DNA of 64,000 nt from Bidens hawaiensis (GCA_021521415.1 JAIQDT010000296.1:372001-436000), one strand, 5' to 3'; positions 46,890-59,953 are shown, counted from the first letter of the stretch. The notes: a model not told the origin generated them from the sequence alone. Made by a program: numbers and translations.

Positions 46890-47037
46890 GCAATTAATAT
46901 CATTAAATAACTTTAAGAAAGAAAAACTATTACATTAAAAATATGTAACATATGGTTATATGTATAACTAAACGAATTACATCAAGTAATAAAGCGGGTT
47001 AGTTTCGGGTTTAAAAAAAAATTTAACAAATGTTACA
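45511..47037 (-). repeat. 5' LTR of element D, second part
   Basis: Resumes after element C with GACGGCGCCAGTACGTCCCG, matching 14906 onward; ends AAATGTTACA. Contains a (TA)n microsatellite at 46851-46887 and lacks the hAT MITE. Confidence 0.88.
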
Positions 47038-47640
47038 TTCATCATATTCAAACTAATCAAAATAAGCAAGTATCACAGTAATTGGTAGACTAATCGTTCT
47101 GATCAAAATAAACCTAAACCGACTAAATGTACAATATGCCAAGCATCAATACTTATTGATTAGTCATAAAAAATTACAAATAGTTTTTCTTTAACACACG
47201 AGAAAACTGAAAAAATACAATACTTGACATTGAAAGATCTTCAATTCTGATGATAGAAGCCATGTGGATGATTCGGTAGGGTGGAAATGATCTTTCAAGC
47301 TATGGAAACTGCTCTGGAATGTTAAGTATGAGTATAGGGATGTCAACATGTTATTTTAATCAAAACCCTAGTAATCCCGTCTTTGGCACCGCGATGAGTT
47401 ATTCCTAGGTCCATCGTGTAGCGCAATGAACCAAAAGTTAACGAATCAAAAAAACAAGTCCATCGCGTATCGCGATGGACTATCCTCCACCCCATCATGA
47501 GGCGCGACAGGTCTTCTTACCAGTCAACTTTATTTCTTGTCTCATTCCGCGTGTTGATGATCCTGAATCTTCATTCTGTGCTCGTACAGCTCCAAAATAG
47601 CTTCATTAATTCCCTATGACTTGAAATATAACAACACCTA
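47038..47640 (-). repeat. Continuation of the LTR fragment hosting element D
   Basis: Starts with the TTCAT target copy. No ORF. Contains the near-perfect palindrome GTCCATCGCG-TAT-CGCGATGGAC at 47458-47480 and related GCGATG words at 47389-47510. Assignment to the 14006-14432 fragment is by the TSD only. Confidence 0.45.
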
Positions 47641-48236
47641 TGAAGTACCGAAGTTCATGAAATAAACAATTAAAACTATACAAATAACAAACTAAAATAT
47701 GTAAAAACTCTTTAAAAATATTAAAAATTATAAAAAACCAAAAATTTTAAAAAAGTAAAAAACCAAAACGTTTATATAGCATCCCGGTTTCATAAAAAAA
47801 TCTCGATTTTGCTAAATTATACATCTATTTTTAGTATCATTTAATCTCGAGTTGCATAATATACATATATGTGCATTATCATGTATCTTAATTGTACATA
47901 TACTTAGAAAAACAACATATATATACCTATATGTATATACATGTTTATAAGTATTATACATATATGTATAATTTAGCAAAAACGAGAATATTTTTTGTGA
48001 AACCGAGATGCTAGATAAACGTTTGCTTTTGTTTGCTTTTTTTACATTTTTTTAATTTTTGCATTTGTTTTGGTTTTATAAATTTTTTTATCATTGCTTT
48101 CAATTTTTTCTTGAAGGATTTTTTTGTGATGCAAAATGGTTCTCAATTTCCAAATGGTTCTCACACGATCTCAGTCATATATATAGGTATATTGGTTTTT
48201 ATTAACCCAACTATCATTTTTTGGTAGATATCATTC
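47641..48236. mobile_element. TIR element fragment of the GAGAACCATTTTGGACC family
   Basis: Shares CATCCCGGTTTCATAAAAAAA, GCTAAATTATACAT and TGGTTCTCAATTTCC with the elements at 59362-60704. Right end near TCTCAGTCATATATATAGG. Left boundary unclear. No coding. Confidence 0.5.
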
Positions 48237-48934
48237 CCAATTATTATATTGGCTGTTGACAGTTCAATCTTTTAAAGTATTTGTTCCCAACGGTCCGCGA
48301 CTAACAAAAATCCTAACGCCGTTACTTGTGGGTTGCCGGAAAAACGTTTTTCATTGAAAAATTCACAATTTTTGCCAGAAAACTCAATATCAACACCGCC
48401 ACCACCACCAAATGACTCATCACCAGCCAACCCCCTATGACATTCGTGACAAAACCCGGTACATCACAGTATTCACATGCCGAATAAGCGATTAACCGCT
48501 TATTGCGTATCGAACAAACGAATAACCAAACGGGTCTGGTTATGACCCGGATAAGCCAGGGGGCATCTTTATGTGATATACGTTTAATATATGCCATCAT
48601 ATTGATATTATGGCTTTTGTACGATAGCAAACCAGTTAAACGAAAACATGCTCGTTTAACTACTAGCAATGATTTTAAACGTGAGAGATAGTTCCGAAAC
48701 AAGCATTGTATCATCTATTAAACCAAAAACACCTAAAAAAAATTTGTTGGGGATGTTTTAAGTGATCCGTGAAAATATTTTCGATATTTACAAACGAATA
48801 GTATGTTTTTCTAAATTTACAAGAAGTTAGCTAAAAAACATTCATTTTTGCACTGTTTGTCATACCCGATATATTTTTCTTGCCAAAAACCAAACCTGAA
48901 ATAAACATAGACTTGAGAATTCATGTTCGAGCAT
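48237..48934. other. Unassigned sequence
   Basis: No gene seen. Two adjacent hairpins: AATAAGCG-ATTAAC-CGCTTATT (48483-48504) and CGGGTC...GACCCG (about 48531-48550). A 130-codon minus-strand frame here has no domain signature. Confidence 0.4.
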
Positions 48935-51117
48935 GCAAAACGAGGCAAATGAGCCCAAAAGGGGGCCAAGGGGGTCCCTAACTTCCGGTCCGCCAAAGTG
49001 GACTTATTCCCCTCCTTTTTGTTATATATTTTATTTCTCTTACATTTTACATCATTTTCCACCAAAATATCAAAGTTTGAAGCTTCTATCTTGCTTCTTC
49101 ATGTCTCTCAACCAAAACCCTAGATAAACTTGTCTTTTTGATAAATTTTTAACTTGTTTAAACATGTTTAATTACATATAAATATAGTTTGATTACCAAA
49201 AATCACTTCTAACCATGCAAAAACTCTAAAAATGGTCCAAAAATACATTTTGATCTTACACATGGTTAGGATCCTGGGTTGCTAAGTGTTTTTGTTCATA
49301 AACACGGATTAGAGGGTTTAAATCGCGTTTTTACGGTTCAAAAGTTCGGTTTAAAGCCCTAACCGAAACCTTAAGTTTCAAAGCTGGTATTTTGATGATA
49401 CATACCTGTTTTTGTGATATAGAACCTGTATTTACCTTACTTAGAAGGACAAGAACTCGGAAAATTGAGTAAAAGAGCGGAAACGAACGAAAACAGTAAA
49501 GGTAATGCCGAAACACTTGTTTAGGAGCTATTTAGGATTAGATTTTGACGCGCTTGTTGTTAGATTGTAAAAGTTTACAGGGACATCAGGGACCATATGA
49601 TTGAGTCCCTATCCAAATTTGGTAATTTTTCGACCATCCGAGAATATTTTTTGAATTTATTACCATTTAGGGATATTTATTTGGGAAAAATACTTAAAAT
49701 GCCTGAAAAATTATGAAATTTTCAGGACAACTCAGCTATGGCATAATATAATCACATGTAAAATTTGTGGTCATTTGGAGAACCCTAGCTATTATATCTG
49801 GATTCGGGTTTATTCGAGTTTATACAGTTGTTTTTGGCTAGAAAAGATATCTTGCAAGATTTTTAGGTTCTGGGAATTTTATAGGTTGATTTGGGAAGTA
49901 TTTGGATCACTCAGTAATATTTTTGGAATTTTTAGAAATCATTTGGTATAAACGGATGATTTACAGGTTAGATATAGCCTATAAAATGAATTTTTATAAA
50001 TTAATAAATTAGTAAATAATTCTAGAAATATTTTTATTGAAATTTACATATTTTACTTGACAAGTGTATAAATTTTCATAGTTTAATGATAAACGGATAA
50101 TTAACTGTGCTAAATTGAACATTAAACAAATTCAATTCTGATAAAAACCGACGGGTTTGCGATTAACGAACCTGTTGGAATATTAGAACATCAAGAGTGA
50201 TCAAAAATCATATTTTCAGGTTAATTGAATAAAATCGAACTTTTTATAAGAAATCCGGACAACTCGGATGGATTGTGCGCGTTTTTTTCTCCAAATCAGA
50301 CTGAATAAACGGAAACGAGCCCCGTAGCGAATCAAGGCATCTAATATGTGATATTTCTTTATAAATTTAATTATTTTTTTATCAACCAACATGTTTACCC
50401 GAGTTTATATAGTCATACCTATTTTATAAACGCGTAAACAATCAACTTGGTCCAGCTGGTGAAACGGGGAAACTGAGCCAAGTTCGGTTTTAAACATAAG
50501 ACATTGAACAACGTCACAATCTAAGCCTATTGACATTTTTTGGGCATGACAGCTATACCCAGACTATCTATACAGCCCAGTTTGGTATGGAGATTATAGT
50601 AATATTAAAATATTAATATTATTATAATATTAACTATAGGGACTAAGTGATAGCAAGGGAAACGAACCCCGAGCTGACATCGCACTGAGTATCAACTAAA
50701 CCGTGAGTTTCATGACCCCTCTTTTCAAACTGTTTACGAACTTTTGGGGTGAAAAGCATGTTTATATACGTTTATCTATCTGAAAATGGTTCAGGATATG
50801 AATTACCTAAACGTACATATACGAAAAGTCCATACAAACATAATGATTGATTACATGCTGATGAAAGGTGAAAACTATTTTTGAATGATAAGTTAAGTGG
50901 AGATAGTGCGAATACCAAAACCTTACAAAATTACATGTGACTATATGTTTATACAAACACGCTATGTAATGTTAAGCATAACAAATTGGGGAAATAACGT
51001 GGTCTGTAATGGCCATGGGTATAACGTGGTCAGTAATGGTCATGGGAATAACGTGATATGTAATTGTCATGGGAATAACGTGGCCTCTAATGGCCATGGG
51101 TATAATGTGGTCTATAA
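48935..51117 (+). repeat. Truncated copy of a long chromovirus-type LTR
   Basis: From GCAAAACGAGGCAAATGAG, 48935-49696 matches 52083-52845 and 50492-51117 matches 52846-53495. It is cut at 51117 inside a 27-bp repeat unit by the start of the next LTR. Its 5' part is missing. AT-rich, no coding. Confidence 0.7.
50994..51117 (+). repeat. 27-bp tandem repeat, truncated array
   Basis: Four units of ATAACGTGGTCTGTAATGGC plus 7 bases, and a partial fifth that stops at the LTR start at 51118. Related to the array at 53341-53529. Confidence 0.85.
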
Positions 51118-53340
51118 TGTAACATCTCGGAATTTTCAAACCCGTATTCGTTTGCGTTTAACCCAACCCGTAACATTTTAGATCTTTATAGTTAATCAAA
51201 ATCAAGTGTTTATAAGTAATTAAGAATTTAATTTTCATTTTATACTCTTAGAACTTTGCAAAATGTTTATTCTTTGATTTAACTTAAAACAATAAACTAG
51301 AAATAGCAATTTATGAAGTTTAGGGACTTAACTTGTCAAAATTTAAACTCTCCCTCCTGGAAACCGGAGCGCCGCGCGGTGGGAGACCCCCTAGGTGGCC
51401 ACGCGCGCGGTGGGGTGTCTGCACAGTTCGTGTATGTTGATTTCGTTTCCTAGTTCGTTTTTTGCCCGAAATTGCTTATTTTAGGACATAATCGAGTGTT
51501 TTAAGCCCCGAGTAAACTAATATAATTAAAATACATGTCCATATACTTAACCCCTTGTCCAAGAACGAAATCTACTGATTATTCTATTGATTTGATCATT
51601 AAAGGCCCATTCGGTTTTTAAACGAGTAAGTTACCATATTTAGTTCGATTTAGTGAATCTTATATAAACATATCATTATTTTTCTGCCACAAATCATACC
51701 TAAACCCTAGAGATGCCTTCTCAGCCATCACATCCTCTGTCCCTCCCCAAACTCTTTGGTTTTTGCTTATTTGATTGAAGATACATTCATAACCGGTTGA
51801 CTTTGCATACGTATGGACCTTTGACTCATCGTTTCTCTTGAATCTTTCACTTTCCGGGTAAGTTGTAAACATAGGAATATACATTCCCTAGTCAATAACC
51901 TTCAATGAATTTCGGTGGTAGAAGGATGTTGACTGGTCAATTCGCTTAAAACCCGTTAAAGGGCAAAACAGTCAACAAGTTTGACTTTACGTTTTCTCAT
52001 GCTTCTGGTCAGATTCAACGTTCGGTCCTGAAGACTCGTAACGTAATTCTAAGGCTACTGACCAAAACCCGACTTCCGACTCGCAAAACGAGGCAAATGA
52101 GCCCAAAATGGGCCCAAGGGGGTCCCTAACTTCTGGCCCGCCAAAGTGGACTTATTCCCTTCCTTTTTGTTATATATTTTATTTCTCTTACATTTTACAT
52201 CATTTTTCACCAAAATATCAAAGTTTGAAGCTGCTATCTTGCTTCTTCATGTGTCTCAACCAAAACCCTAGATAAACTTGTCTTTTTGATAAATTTTTAA
52301 CCTGTTTAAACATGTTTAATTACATATAAACATAGTTTGAATACCAAAAATCACTTCTAACCATGCAAAAACTCTAAAAATAGTCCAAAAAGACATTTTG
52401 ATCTTACACGTGGTTAGCAACCTAGGTTGATAAGTTTTTTTGGTCATAAACACAGATTAGAGGGTTTCAATCGCCTTTTTATGGTTCAAAAGTTCGGTTT
52501 AAAGCCTTAACCGAAACCCTAAGTTTCAAAGATGGTATTTTGATGATACATGCTTGGTTTTATGATATTGAACCTGTAGTTACCTTACTTAGAAGGATAA
52601 GAACTCGAAAAATTGAGTACAAGAGCGGAAACAAACGAAAACCACAAAGGTAATGCCGAAACACTCGTTTAGGGGCTGTTTAGGATTAGATTGTGACGCT
52701 CTTGTTGTTAGCTTGTAAAATTTTGCAGGGACATCAGGCACCATATGAGTGAGTCCCTATCCAAATTTGGTAATTTTTCAACCATCCGAGAATATTTGTT
52801 GAATTTATTACCATTTAGGGACGTTTATTTGGGAAAAATACTTAAACATAAGACATTGTATAATGTCACAATCAAAACCTATTGACACTTTCTGGGCGTG
52901 ATAGCTATACCCAGACTATCTATACAGCCCAGTTTGGTATGGAGATTATAGTAATATTAAAATATTAATATTATTATAATATTAACTATAGGGACTAAGT
53001 GATAGCAAGGGAAACGAACCCCGAGCTGACATCGCACTGAGTATCAACTAAACCGTGAGTTTCATGACCTCTCTTTTCAAACTGTTTACGAATTTTTGGG
53101 GTGAAAAGCATGTTTATATACGTTTATCTATATGAAAACGGTTCAGGATATGAATTACCTAAACGTACATATACGACAAGTCCATACAAACATAATGATT
53201 GTACATGCTGATGAAAGGTGAAAAGTATTGTTGAATGATAAGTTAAGTGGAGATAGTGCGAATACCAACACATTACAAAATTACATGTGACTATATGTTT
53301 ATACAAACACGCTATGTGTTAAACATAACAAATTGGAGAA

Positions 53341-53529
53341 ATAACGTGGTTTGTAACGGCCATGGATATGACATGGTCTGTAATGGCAATGGGAATAACG
53401 TGGTCTGTAATGGCCATTGGAATAACGTGGTCTGTGATGGGCATGAGGATAATGTGGTCTGTAATGGCCATTGGGATAACATGGTCTGTGATGGCCGTGA
53501 GAACAACGTGGGGAGTGGAGGCCACGAGG
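53341..53529 (+). repeat. 27-bp tandem repeat, seven units
   Basis: Units ATAACGTGGTCTGTAATGGC plus CATGGGA with drift in the last unit. The 27-bp period keeps several frames open on both strands; these are not genes. Confidence 0.92.
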
Positions 53530-53562
53530 CTATTGTGGGCGGAAGAGGGGCCACAATAGTAA

Positions 53563-53752
53563 CAAACTAAAGTTGAGTATGGCATATGAGCCAAGTTCTG
53601 CTGCAAATTAATAAACTAAAGTTTAGTATGGCCTATGAGCCAAGTTCTGCTGTAACTTGATAAACTAAAGTTGAGTATGGCCTATGGGCCAAGTTTTATT
53701 GCAACTAATCAAACTAACTTGATTATGACATGAATGCCAAGAAAATACTGTG
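53563..53752 (+). repeat. About 60-bp tandem repeat
   Basis: Three to four units of AAACTAAAGTTGAGTATGGC CTATGAGCCAAGTTCTGCTG (split here), the last diverged. Confidence 0.8.
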
Positions 53753-53848
53753 ATCGTATATATTGTGAGTGGAAGGAGGGCCACCGTGATTGATGGTACA
53801 TGAGAAATACTATACATGTATGTATATATATATATATATATATATATA

Positions 53849-55100
53849 GGAGAGGGTTCAAATGAAAACCACCATTTAACTTAAAAACTATGAGAATCAC
53901 TATTAGCCAATCATAGAATTTTGTTAATTATTTTTCTTTTTAATTAATTCATGAAGGACTTATATGTAATTTGTCATCCTTAATTTTAGGAACATCTCTC
54001 CCAAATTAAAACCTATTAATTATTTGTTACGGTGAATGATTGAAGAAACCTAATTTCACGATTGGCCTGGTGATTCCGTTTCATTCATGGTGACCTACAT
54101 CATTGAAAAAGTTTATCAATATAAGACTTGTTCTGTTGCTCATACGTACGTATGCCATAGTATTCTATGTGGGGAAGATTTTTATTTTCTTCTTTGAAAA
54201 TTAATCTACTGGTGTGCTTTGGGCGGAATCTAGGGCTCTAAATTCATAACCAATTGCATAAAACAATTTCATGGTAGGATTTTAAAACCTTTTTTTTAAT
54301 ATTTTCAAAAAAAACCTTTATAGCACTTCATGGTAATGTTACATATATATAAGAAGGCATGATTTAGTTCAGTCAGTTTTTATGTTAGGTTACATATATG
54401 TACACTTGGTGTGGCATATATGTAACAATGAGATATAATTTGGTTTTAGTTCAGGTTTGAGGGTGTTTCATTATCTTTTCGAGGAGTACATAAAAGGTAT
54501 TGTTATCGACTTATCGCTACATATATGTTGCACTATCTTTCATCATTATATTTTTTTTGACGAGTATATATATGCAGTTACTGTTACATATATGTAGCCC
54601 TATTTATTCATATTTGTTCTTATAACCATTATTTGGTGTTTTTCTTTGTTTCATATATATGAGATACTTAATACATATATGTAGTTTGAGTTACATATAT
54701 GCACTATCTTTTTTTCCCCAGCTGTACATATATGCACTACTTGAGTTTGATTAAAAAATAATATTATATAGTAATATACAAATTTTTTTGATATATAACT
54801 ATTAATTAATTGTATGCAAGTTTGGTAGCGTTTGTCACAATAAGTTGGAGAGATTACGTGTTTTAAATCTCGAACACTTAAAAGATGAGAGGAGAGAGAA
54901 AAATGAGAGGAGCAAATTTAGGGATTTTATGGTATTTTTTTCTACCAAAATTACCCTTCTTCCCTTAAACTAATCATCTTTAATTTCAAATTATTTACTT
55001 AAATGCGATTGTTTGTATTAACCATTGATCTAAAAAATCAATGATCTAGATTGGTTTAATTGGTTTTCTAGAAAACTAAGGTTCTCAGTTGAATCATTCT
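53849..55100. mobile_element. TIR element in a TA microsatellite
   Basis: Ends GGAGAGGGTTCAAATGAAAACC and, from the other side, AGAATGATTCAACTGAGAACC, inside (TA)n at 53822-53848 and 55101-55117. Roughly 1.25 kb, no transposase. The interior repeats ACATATATGT-like words at least eight times (54340-54740). Superfamily uncertain (Mutator-like possible). Confidence 0.5.
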
Positions 55101-55117
55101 ATATATATATATATTAA

Positions 55118-57361
55118 AATAGATATAGGAAGGATACAAAAGTAATTTCACAAAAAACTCTTAAAATTAAGAGTTTACAAGCTATAATGCATGCATTAGA
55201 GCTCCTCAATTCATGTTTCCCTCTGCTATTTGAAATATGTTTCCCCTCTAGCCGTCTGATTTCAAAATTCAAACAAAAACACACATTACTAGAAATAGAG
55301 AGATCACGCTCTCTGTTTCACGATCTTCGATCCCTCCTTTCCCCATCTTCACGTTCTTTGTTTCAAGATCTAGGGTTTGTTGGCTTTGATTTAAAAAACC
55401 TGGTAGTGGTGTGACCCGTTGATTTAAGTAACTGGCATCATCATCATCAGGCGAAAAGGATGAGTTTGCTAATGATGTGAAGAAGCTTCATGATGCTCCA
55501 TAGCCAAGGTACCAACAATCTGACCCCAAATCCCCTTCTAGGGTTCATCTTCCGTCAGGTACTAATATCAATTCCGATGCACTTATAATATTGTTTGTTT
55601 TGTTTTGTTTGTTTCAGATGGTGCCCGATGTGAGGTTGGTTCTGTACCTAATTTCAAAATTGTTAATATTAACAAGGAATCTATGCTGAAAATGCATGTA
55701 AAGCCTAAGGTATGCTTGTTTAAAGCAGCAAGAACTTTTCAATATCTGGTTTTAATAGACATCTATGATATGTTCATTTCTCGAGTTTGCTGTTTTGAGA
55801 GGTATATCTTTCAATGAGGTGAGATATAATTGTTTTTTTCAGCTTCAAGATAAGCTTCATCTATGAGTTTTCATTAGAATACGTATCTATGCATATATGC
55901 AGGTAATATATGCGTTTTTATTTCAGTACCTTTTATCACTTATTGTGTTCTTTTTTTTTTTCTTAATTTCTACAGGCTTTGCTGCCATCAAAGAGTTTAA
56001 GCCGCTAAAACAGGTTATTTTAAAAAAAGCATTCTTTTACTTGATTTGTGCATATTAGCATACATTAAATATAAACTCATGTAATACTAGAAAGTTACAA
56101 CCTTTACTATGACTTCTTTTATAAGTGGAAACTGTCAAATGTGAAGCCTGCTTCTTTATTATTAAGTTTTTGCTTACTTCTAATTGTGTTTGTTTCAGTG
56201 AAAGGAGAGTGATATCTAAAGGAAACTCCAACAAAAATTAGGTGCTTCTCTTTGTTTACCTTCTGAATGTGTTATGCCATAAAACTTAAATATGATTTGT
56301 ATCAAAATACTACTCTTTTGACAGCAACAAAAATGCAGAAAAACTGCTCCTTTTAAAAGAAATATAGTGCAGCAAAAACTGTGATTTTGACAGTAGTTAA
56401 ATGCTAAAAAAAACTGTCCATTGACAGCACTAAAAATGAAGTCAAAGCAACAAATTAGCAAGGACCAGCAGTTGCATAAAGCAACGGATTGAATTCGAAT
56501 TGAATTGTGTTTGAATAGTGAGTTCAAATATCGGTTCTTATCCGAAACTGAATTTTGAATTTGGTTTCCAAATCAATTTGAATATGAAAATCTCGAACCG
56601 AGCGACCCAAATAACATGAAATAATATATATTTTACCATTTATGTTTCCAGAAAAATGAAAAAGAATCAGGCTCCAATACTGCACAAAGACGCTCTAAAT
56701 CAACACAGAAAGGATCTTAAAGGTAATCGCTTTGGTCTCAATATTGCTTCCTGGACATCATTGCAATAGAGGAGAACAAAAGTGAAGCTGTTCTGCTACA
56801 ATATCTATATCAAGGGAAAAACGATATGTGACTATTTCTAACTTTCACACCTCACATCTGCCAACAGCTGAAGTGAAATGGAATGTTGAAGCTTCTTGTT
56901 AAAAAAACAGTGTCGGTTCGGTTCTTGAGTATTGCAGGTACTTCAATGATTTAATCAACTCAAGTACTTTCATTAAATTACTTACTAACCTATATTAATT
57001 ATTTAAATTATTTATTCCTCACTACAGAAAACGGGCCGCTAATATTCCTCTCTACATGTAAAATTTTTTATTTGTCATTTCAATTTATTAACTTCAACCT
57101 TGGTCTTGAATTTTTTTTTTACTGTTAACTATTGTATGGATATACACATGTTTCTCTTTTCAGGTGATAAATTTTTGTATGAGATAGTTTCTCCCTATTT
57201 GGAAATTGTGGAAAAGGCACTTGTTGCCGAAAAGAAGCCCCCTTTTATTCTGTTAGTTTTGTTAGGTATGCTATATCATCTATCACAATATTGTTAGCCA
57301 GAAAAAAAACATGTAATTATCATATTTGATTTTAGTCTTTTTTTGTAATAGTGTGCTTTAA
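55118..57361 (+). pseudogene. Exon-like gene fragment of unknown origin
   Basis: Less AT-rich stretches bounded by splice-like sites: TTTGTTTCAG|ATGGTGCCCGATG (55618) to AAGCCTAAG|GTATGC (about 55708); TTTCTACAG|GCTTTGCTGCC (55977) to AAACAG|GTTATT; TTTCCAG|AAAAATGAAAAAGAATC (56652); TTTTCAG|GTGATAAATTTTTG (57164). Encoded pieces such as VSPYLEIVEKALVAEKKPP look protein-like, but I do not recognise the family. No continuous gene model. Confidence 0.35.
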
Positions 57362-57658
57362 GAGCATTCTTATCCAACCCCTCATTTTAGGTGAGGCGTG
57401 TTTTTATAATTTAGAGAGTGATTCAGGGTGTTGTGAGTGAAGAGCTTTTATATTTTAGAAAAAGTAGTGATTTTACATGTATATTTGAAAAGTTACTGTT
57501 CACCTCCCTATAATTTTTTAATATATTTTGAAAGTGGTTGTGAGTGAAGGTTAGAGAAAAGGTATAAAAAATATTATTTAATTGAAATAGAGAGAGAAAA
57601 TGTAGTGAGTTTTAGTGTAATTTTTGGTTTAAAGATAGAGGGTGGGATGAGAATGCTC
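57362..57658. mobile_element. PIF/Harbinger-like MITE (297 bp)
   Basis: TIRs GAGCATTCTTATCC and, from the other end, GAGCATTCTCATCC, with TSD TAA (57359-57361, 57659-57661). No coding. Confidence 0.8.
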
Positions 57659-57953
57659 TAAGAGAGCAATGTTTAACTTTATACTATTGTAAAAGTATTT
57701 TAATTTTTTTACTTGCTTCATTGGTTTGAATTGTCTTTCTTTGCATTTGAATGCTTAGAGTTTGACTGTTCGTTTAGCATTTGAATATGTTGTTATTGCA
57801 TAAGTTATTTAAAATTAGCGAAAGAATTGGCTTATTTAGTTTTTGATATTGGGTCTCTCTTGACGTGTATGATTAAAGAACTGTAGAAGTTGTTTGGTTC
57901 AGCGTTGTATAGGTTTGCTTGCAGCCCTTTATTTGCTATTTCATTGCAGGCAA

Positions 57954-58732
57954 TCTAATGAATGTTGTCCTCTCGTATTCAACCCTATTTGGAACAGATT
58001 GTTGGGCCATCAAGAAGGCACAAGTGCGGAAGATGGAGGTAGCAGAAATGAGAATGCTACGTTGGATGTGTGGGCACACAAGGCTAGACCGAATAAGAAA
58101 CGTTGTGTTTCGCGAGAGATTAGGGATGGCAAACATAGCAGACAAGATAAGAGAGTGGAGATTGAGATGGTTTGGACATGTAAATAGAGAAAAGACGAAT
58201 CCTGTTAGATCCGTAGAAAACATTACAATAGAGGGGATGAGGGGTAGAGGACGACCGAAATTGACTTGGGATGAGAGGATTAGGCATGATTTGATAGACC
58301 TAAACCTCTCCGAGGACATGGTTGAGGATAGGAATTCGTGGAGAAGTAGAATTAAAGTTAAGGATTTTTAGAGAGAATTGAATACCTTAGGGCTTAGACT
58401 TAACTTATTATGTCACATACCATAATGGTATTTCCCTTACATATATTATTATTATTATTATAATTATTATTAGCTTTTATATAGCTGTTAAACTGTGATC
58501 TTATTATTAATATTATTATAATTAGTAGTAGTTTTTATATAACTGTTAAACTTTGTTTTCCTTTATTTTGCTTCATACACATGTACTTAGAGCCGAGGGT
58601 CTCTCTGGAAGCCACCTCTTTATCCCTTTGGATAGAGGTACGGTGTGGCTACATCCCACCCTCCCCAGACCCTACTAATAGCTTTGCTGTCGGTGGGATT
58701 TTACAGGGCATGATTGATTGATTGATTGATTG
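57954..58732 (+). pseudogene. 5'-truncated RTE-type LINE
   Basis: Encodes the C-terminal end of a plant LINE polyprotein (CWAIKKAQVRKMEVAEMRML, RLRWFGHVNRE, RGRGRPKLTWDERI, DRNSWRSRI) and stops at TAG 58369. The 3' UTR has the AAGCCACCTCTTTATCCCTT and CCACCCTCCCCAGACCC words common to plant RTE ends, then a (TTGA)n tail at 58711-58732. AGGCAA at 57948-57953 and 58733-58738 may be the TSD. It probably inserted into the 55-59 kb fragment. Confidence 0.8.
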
Positions 58733-58738
58733 AGGCAA

Positions 58739-59314
58739 AGTTAACTTTGTGGGGTCAAATTTAAGTTTTGTGGTCAAGAGTGACTAAAAGGTCAAACGTG
58801 GGTATAATTGTAATTCTATATATGAAAATACTCAATAGCATCAAGATCGATTTTCTGATCAAAAGTAGCTATTGGGCTCGATATAATTGTATCAAAGGTT
58901 GCTTTTGGTGTTTGATTTCTTTGACGAAAGATCATTTCTTTTGAGACTTTAGCTTGAAGATAAGAAACTATTTTTGTTGTTTTTAATAGGTTTGGTTATA
59001 TAAACAAGATTTGAAGCTGACTTGTGCTTTGATATATATTGTATATAACAAACTGAGTATAAATAATGTACTAATTTTTTGGTCTAGACTGTATAATGGT
59101 TTGTTTATTGGACAAAACTTTTGTTCACTTAAATCTTTTTAAAAGATTTGATGCTTTATATAAGTGTATACATCATAGTTGTTCACTTACATTCAACTTC
59201 ACCTTAGTCCATGTTAACATGGTCTTACTAAATCTGCATTTTGTGTTTTGTATATAATCACATTTCTATATTTTAAGTTTTTAAATTCCGTCATATCGCG
59301 CTGGTATCTACTAG

Positions 59315-59325
<11 letters not shown>
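58739..59325. other. AT-rich sequence, nothing recognised
   Basis: No ORF or repeat signature seen; ends in a (TA)n tract at about 59326. Confidence 0.5.
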
Positions 59326-59361
<36 letters not shown>

Positions 59362-59364
<3 letters not shown>

Positions 59365-59953
59365 ATCAGGATCATGTGAGAATTTTTTGAGAATTGAGAA
59401 CTATGAGAACCATTTTGAACCACAAAAAAACCCAAAAATAAAAAAAAAATCAGAAAACAAAAAAAAAACACAAAAATAAAAAAAGTAAAAAAACTAAAGT
59501 TCTTATTTATCATCCCGGTTTGTAAAAAAAACGTAAAAACAAAAATTCTCGGTTTAGCTAAATTATACATGTGCATATATGTACGCACATGTTTTTTTTC
59601 CTATACACATATGTATAATTTAAGGTAAATAATAATGTACATAAGTGTACATTACGTAACTAGAGATTAAATGAAAGTATACATATGTGTATAGGTATAA
59701 TACGAATTAAAAAGAAAAAAAAATTGGTTTTTTTTTATTATACATATATGTATAATATGTACACACATGTTTTTTCATATACACATCTGTATAATTTAAG
59801 GTAAATGATAATGTAGATATGTATACATTATGTAACTAGAGATTAAATGAAAGTACACATATGTGTATAGGTATAATACGAATTAAAAAGAAAAAAAAAT
59901 TTAGGTTTTTTTTTTATGAAACCAGAATGAAATATAAGAATTTTGGTTTATTT

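Larger units (their letters stand above)
14433..47037 (-). mobile_element. Element D: non-coding LTR retrotransposon (LARD-like, chromovirus-type), host to three nested elements
   Basis: LTR copies at 14433-16878 and 28388-47037 begin TGTAACACCCCGG and end TGTTACA. The flanking TTCAT at 14428-14432 and 47038-47042 is a perfect 5-bp TSD. The PBS (minus strand TGGTATCAGAATC, 28384-28372) gives the orientation. Minus-strand sequence before the 3' LTR contains TTTCGGGACGAAATTCAC, typical of the 3' end of Tekay/Del chromoviruses. Without the nested elements it is about 9 kb, with about 4.6 kb internal sequence and no gag or pol. It probably relies on an autonomous relative. Confidence 0.8.

Noticed and set aside
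48322..48714. 130-codon minus-strand frame
   Set aside because: No domain pattern, no promoter context; likely chance.
50897..53606. Open frames on both strands with NNVVCNGHG/TDHVIPMAI-type repeats
   Set aside because: By-products of a 27-bp tandem repeat, whose length is a multiple of three.
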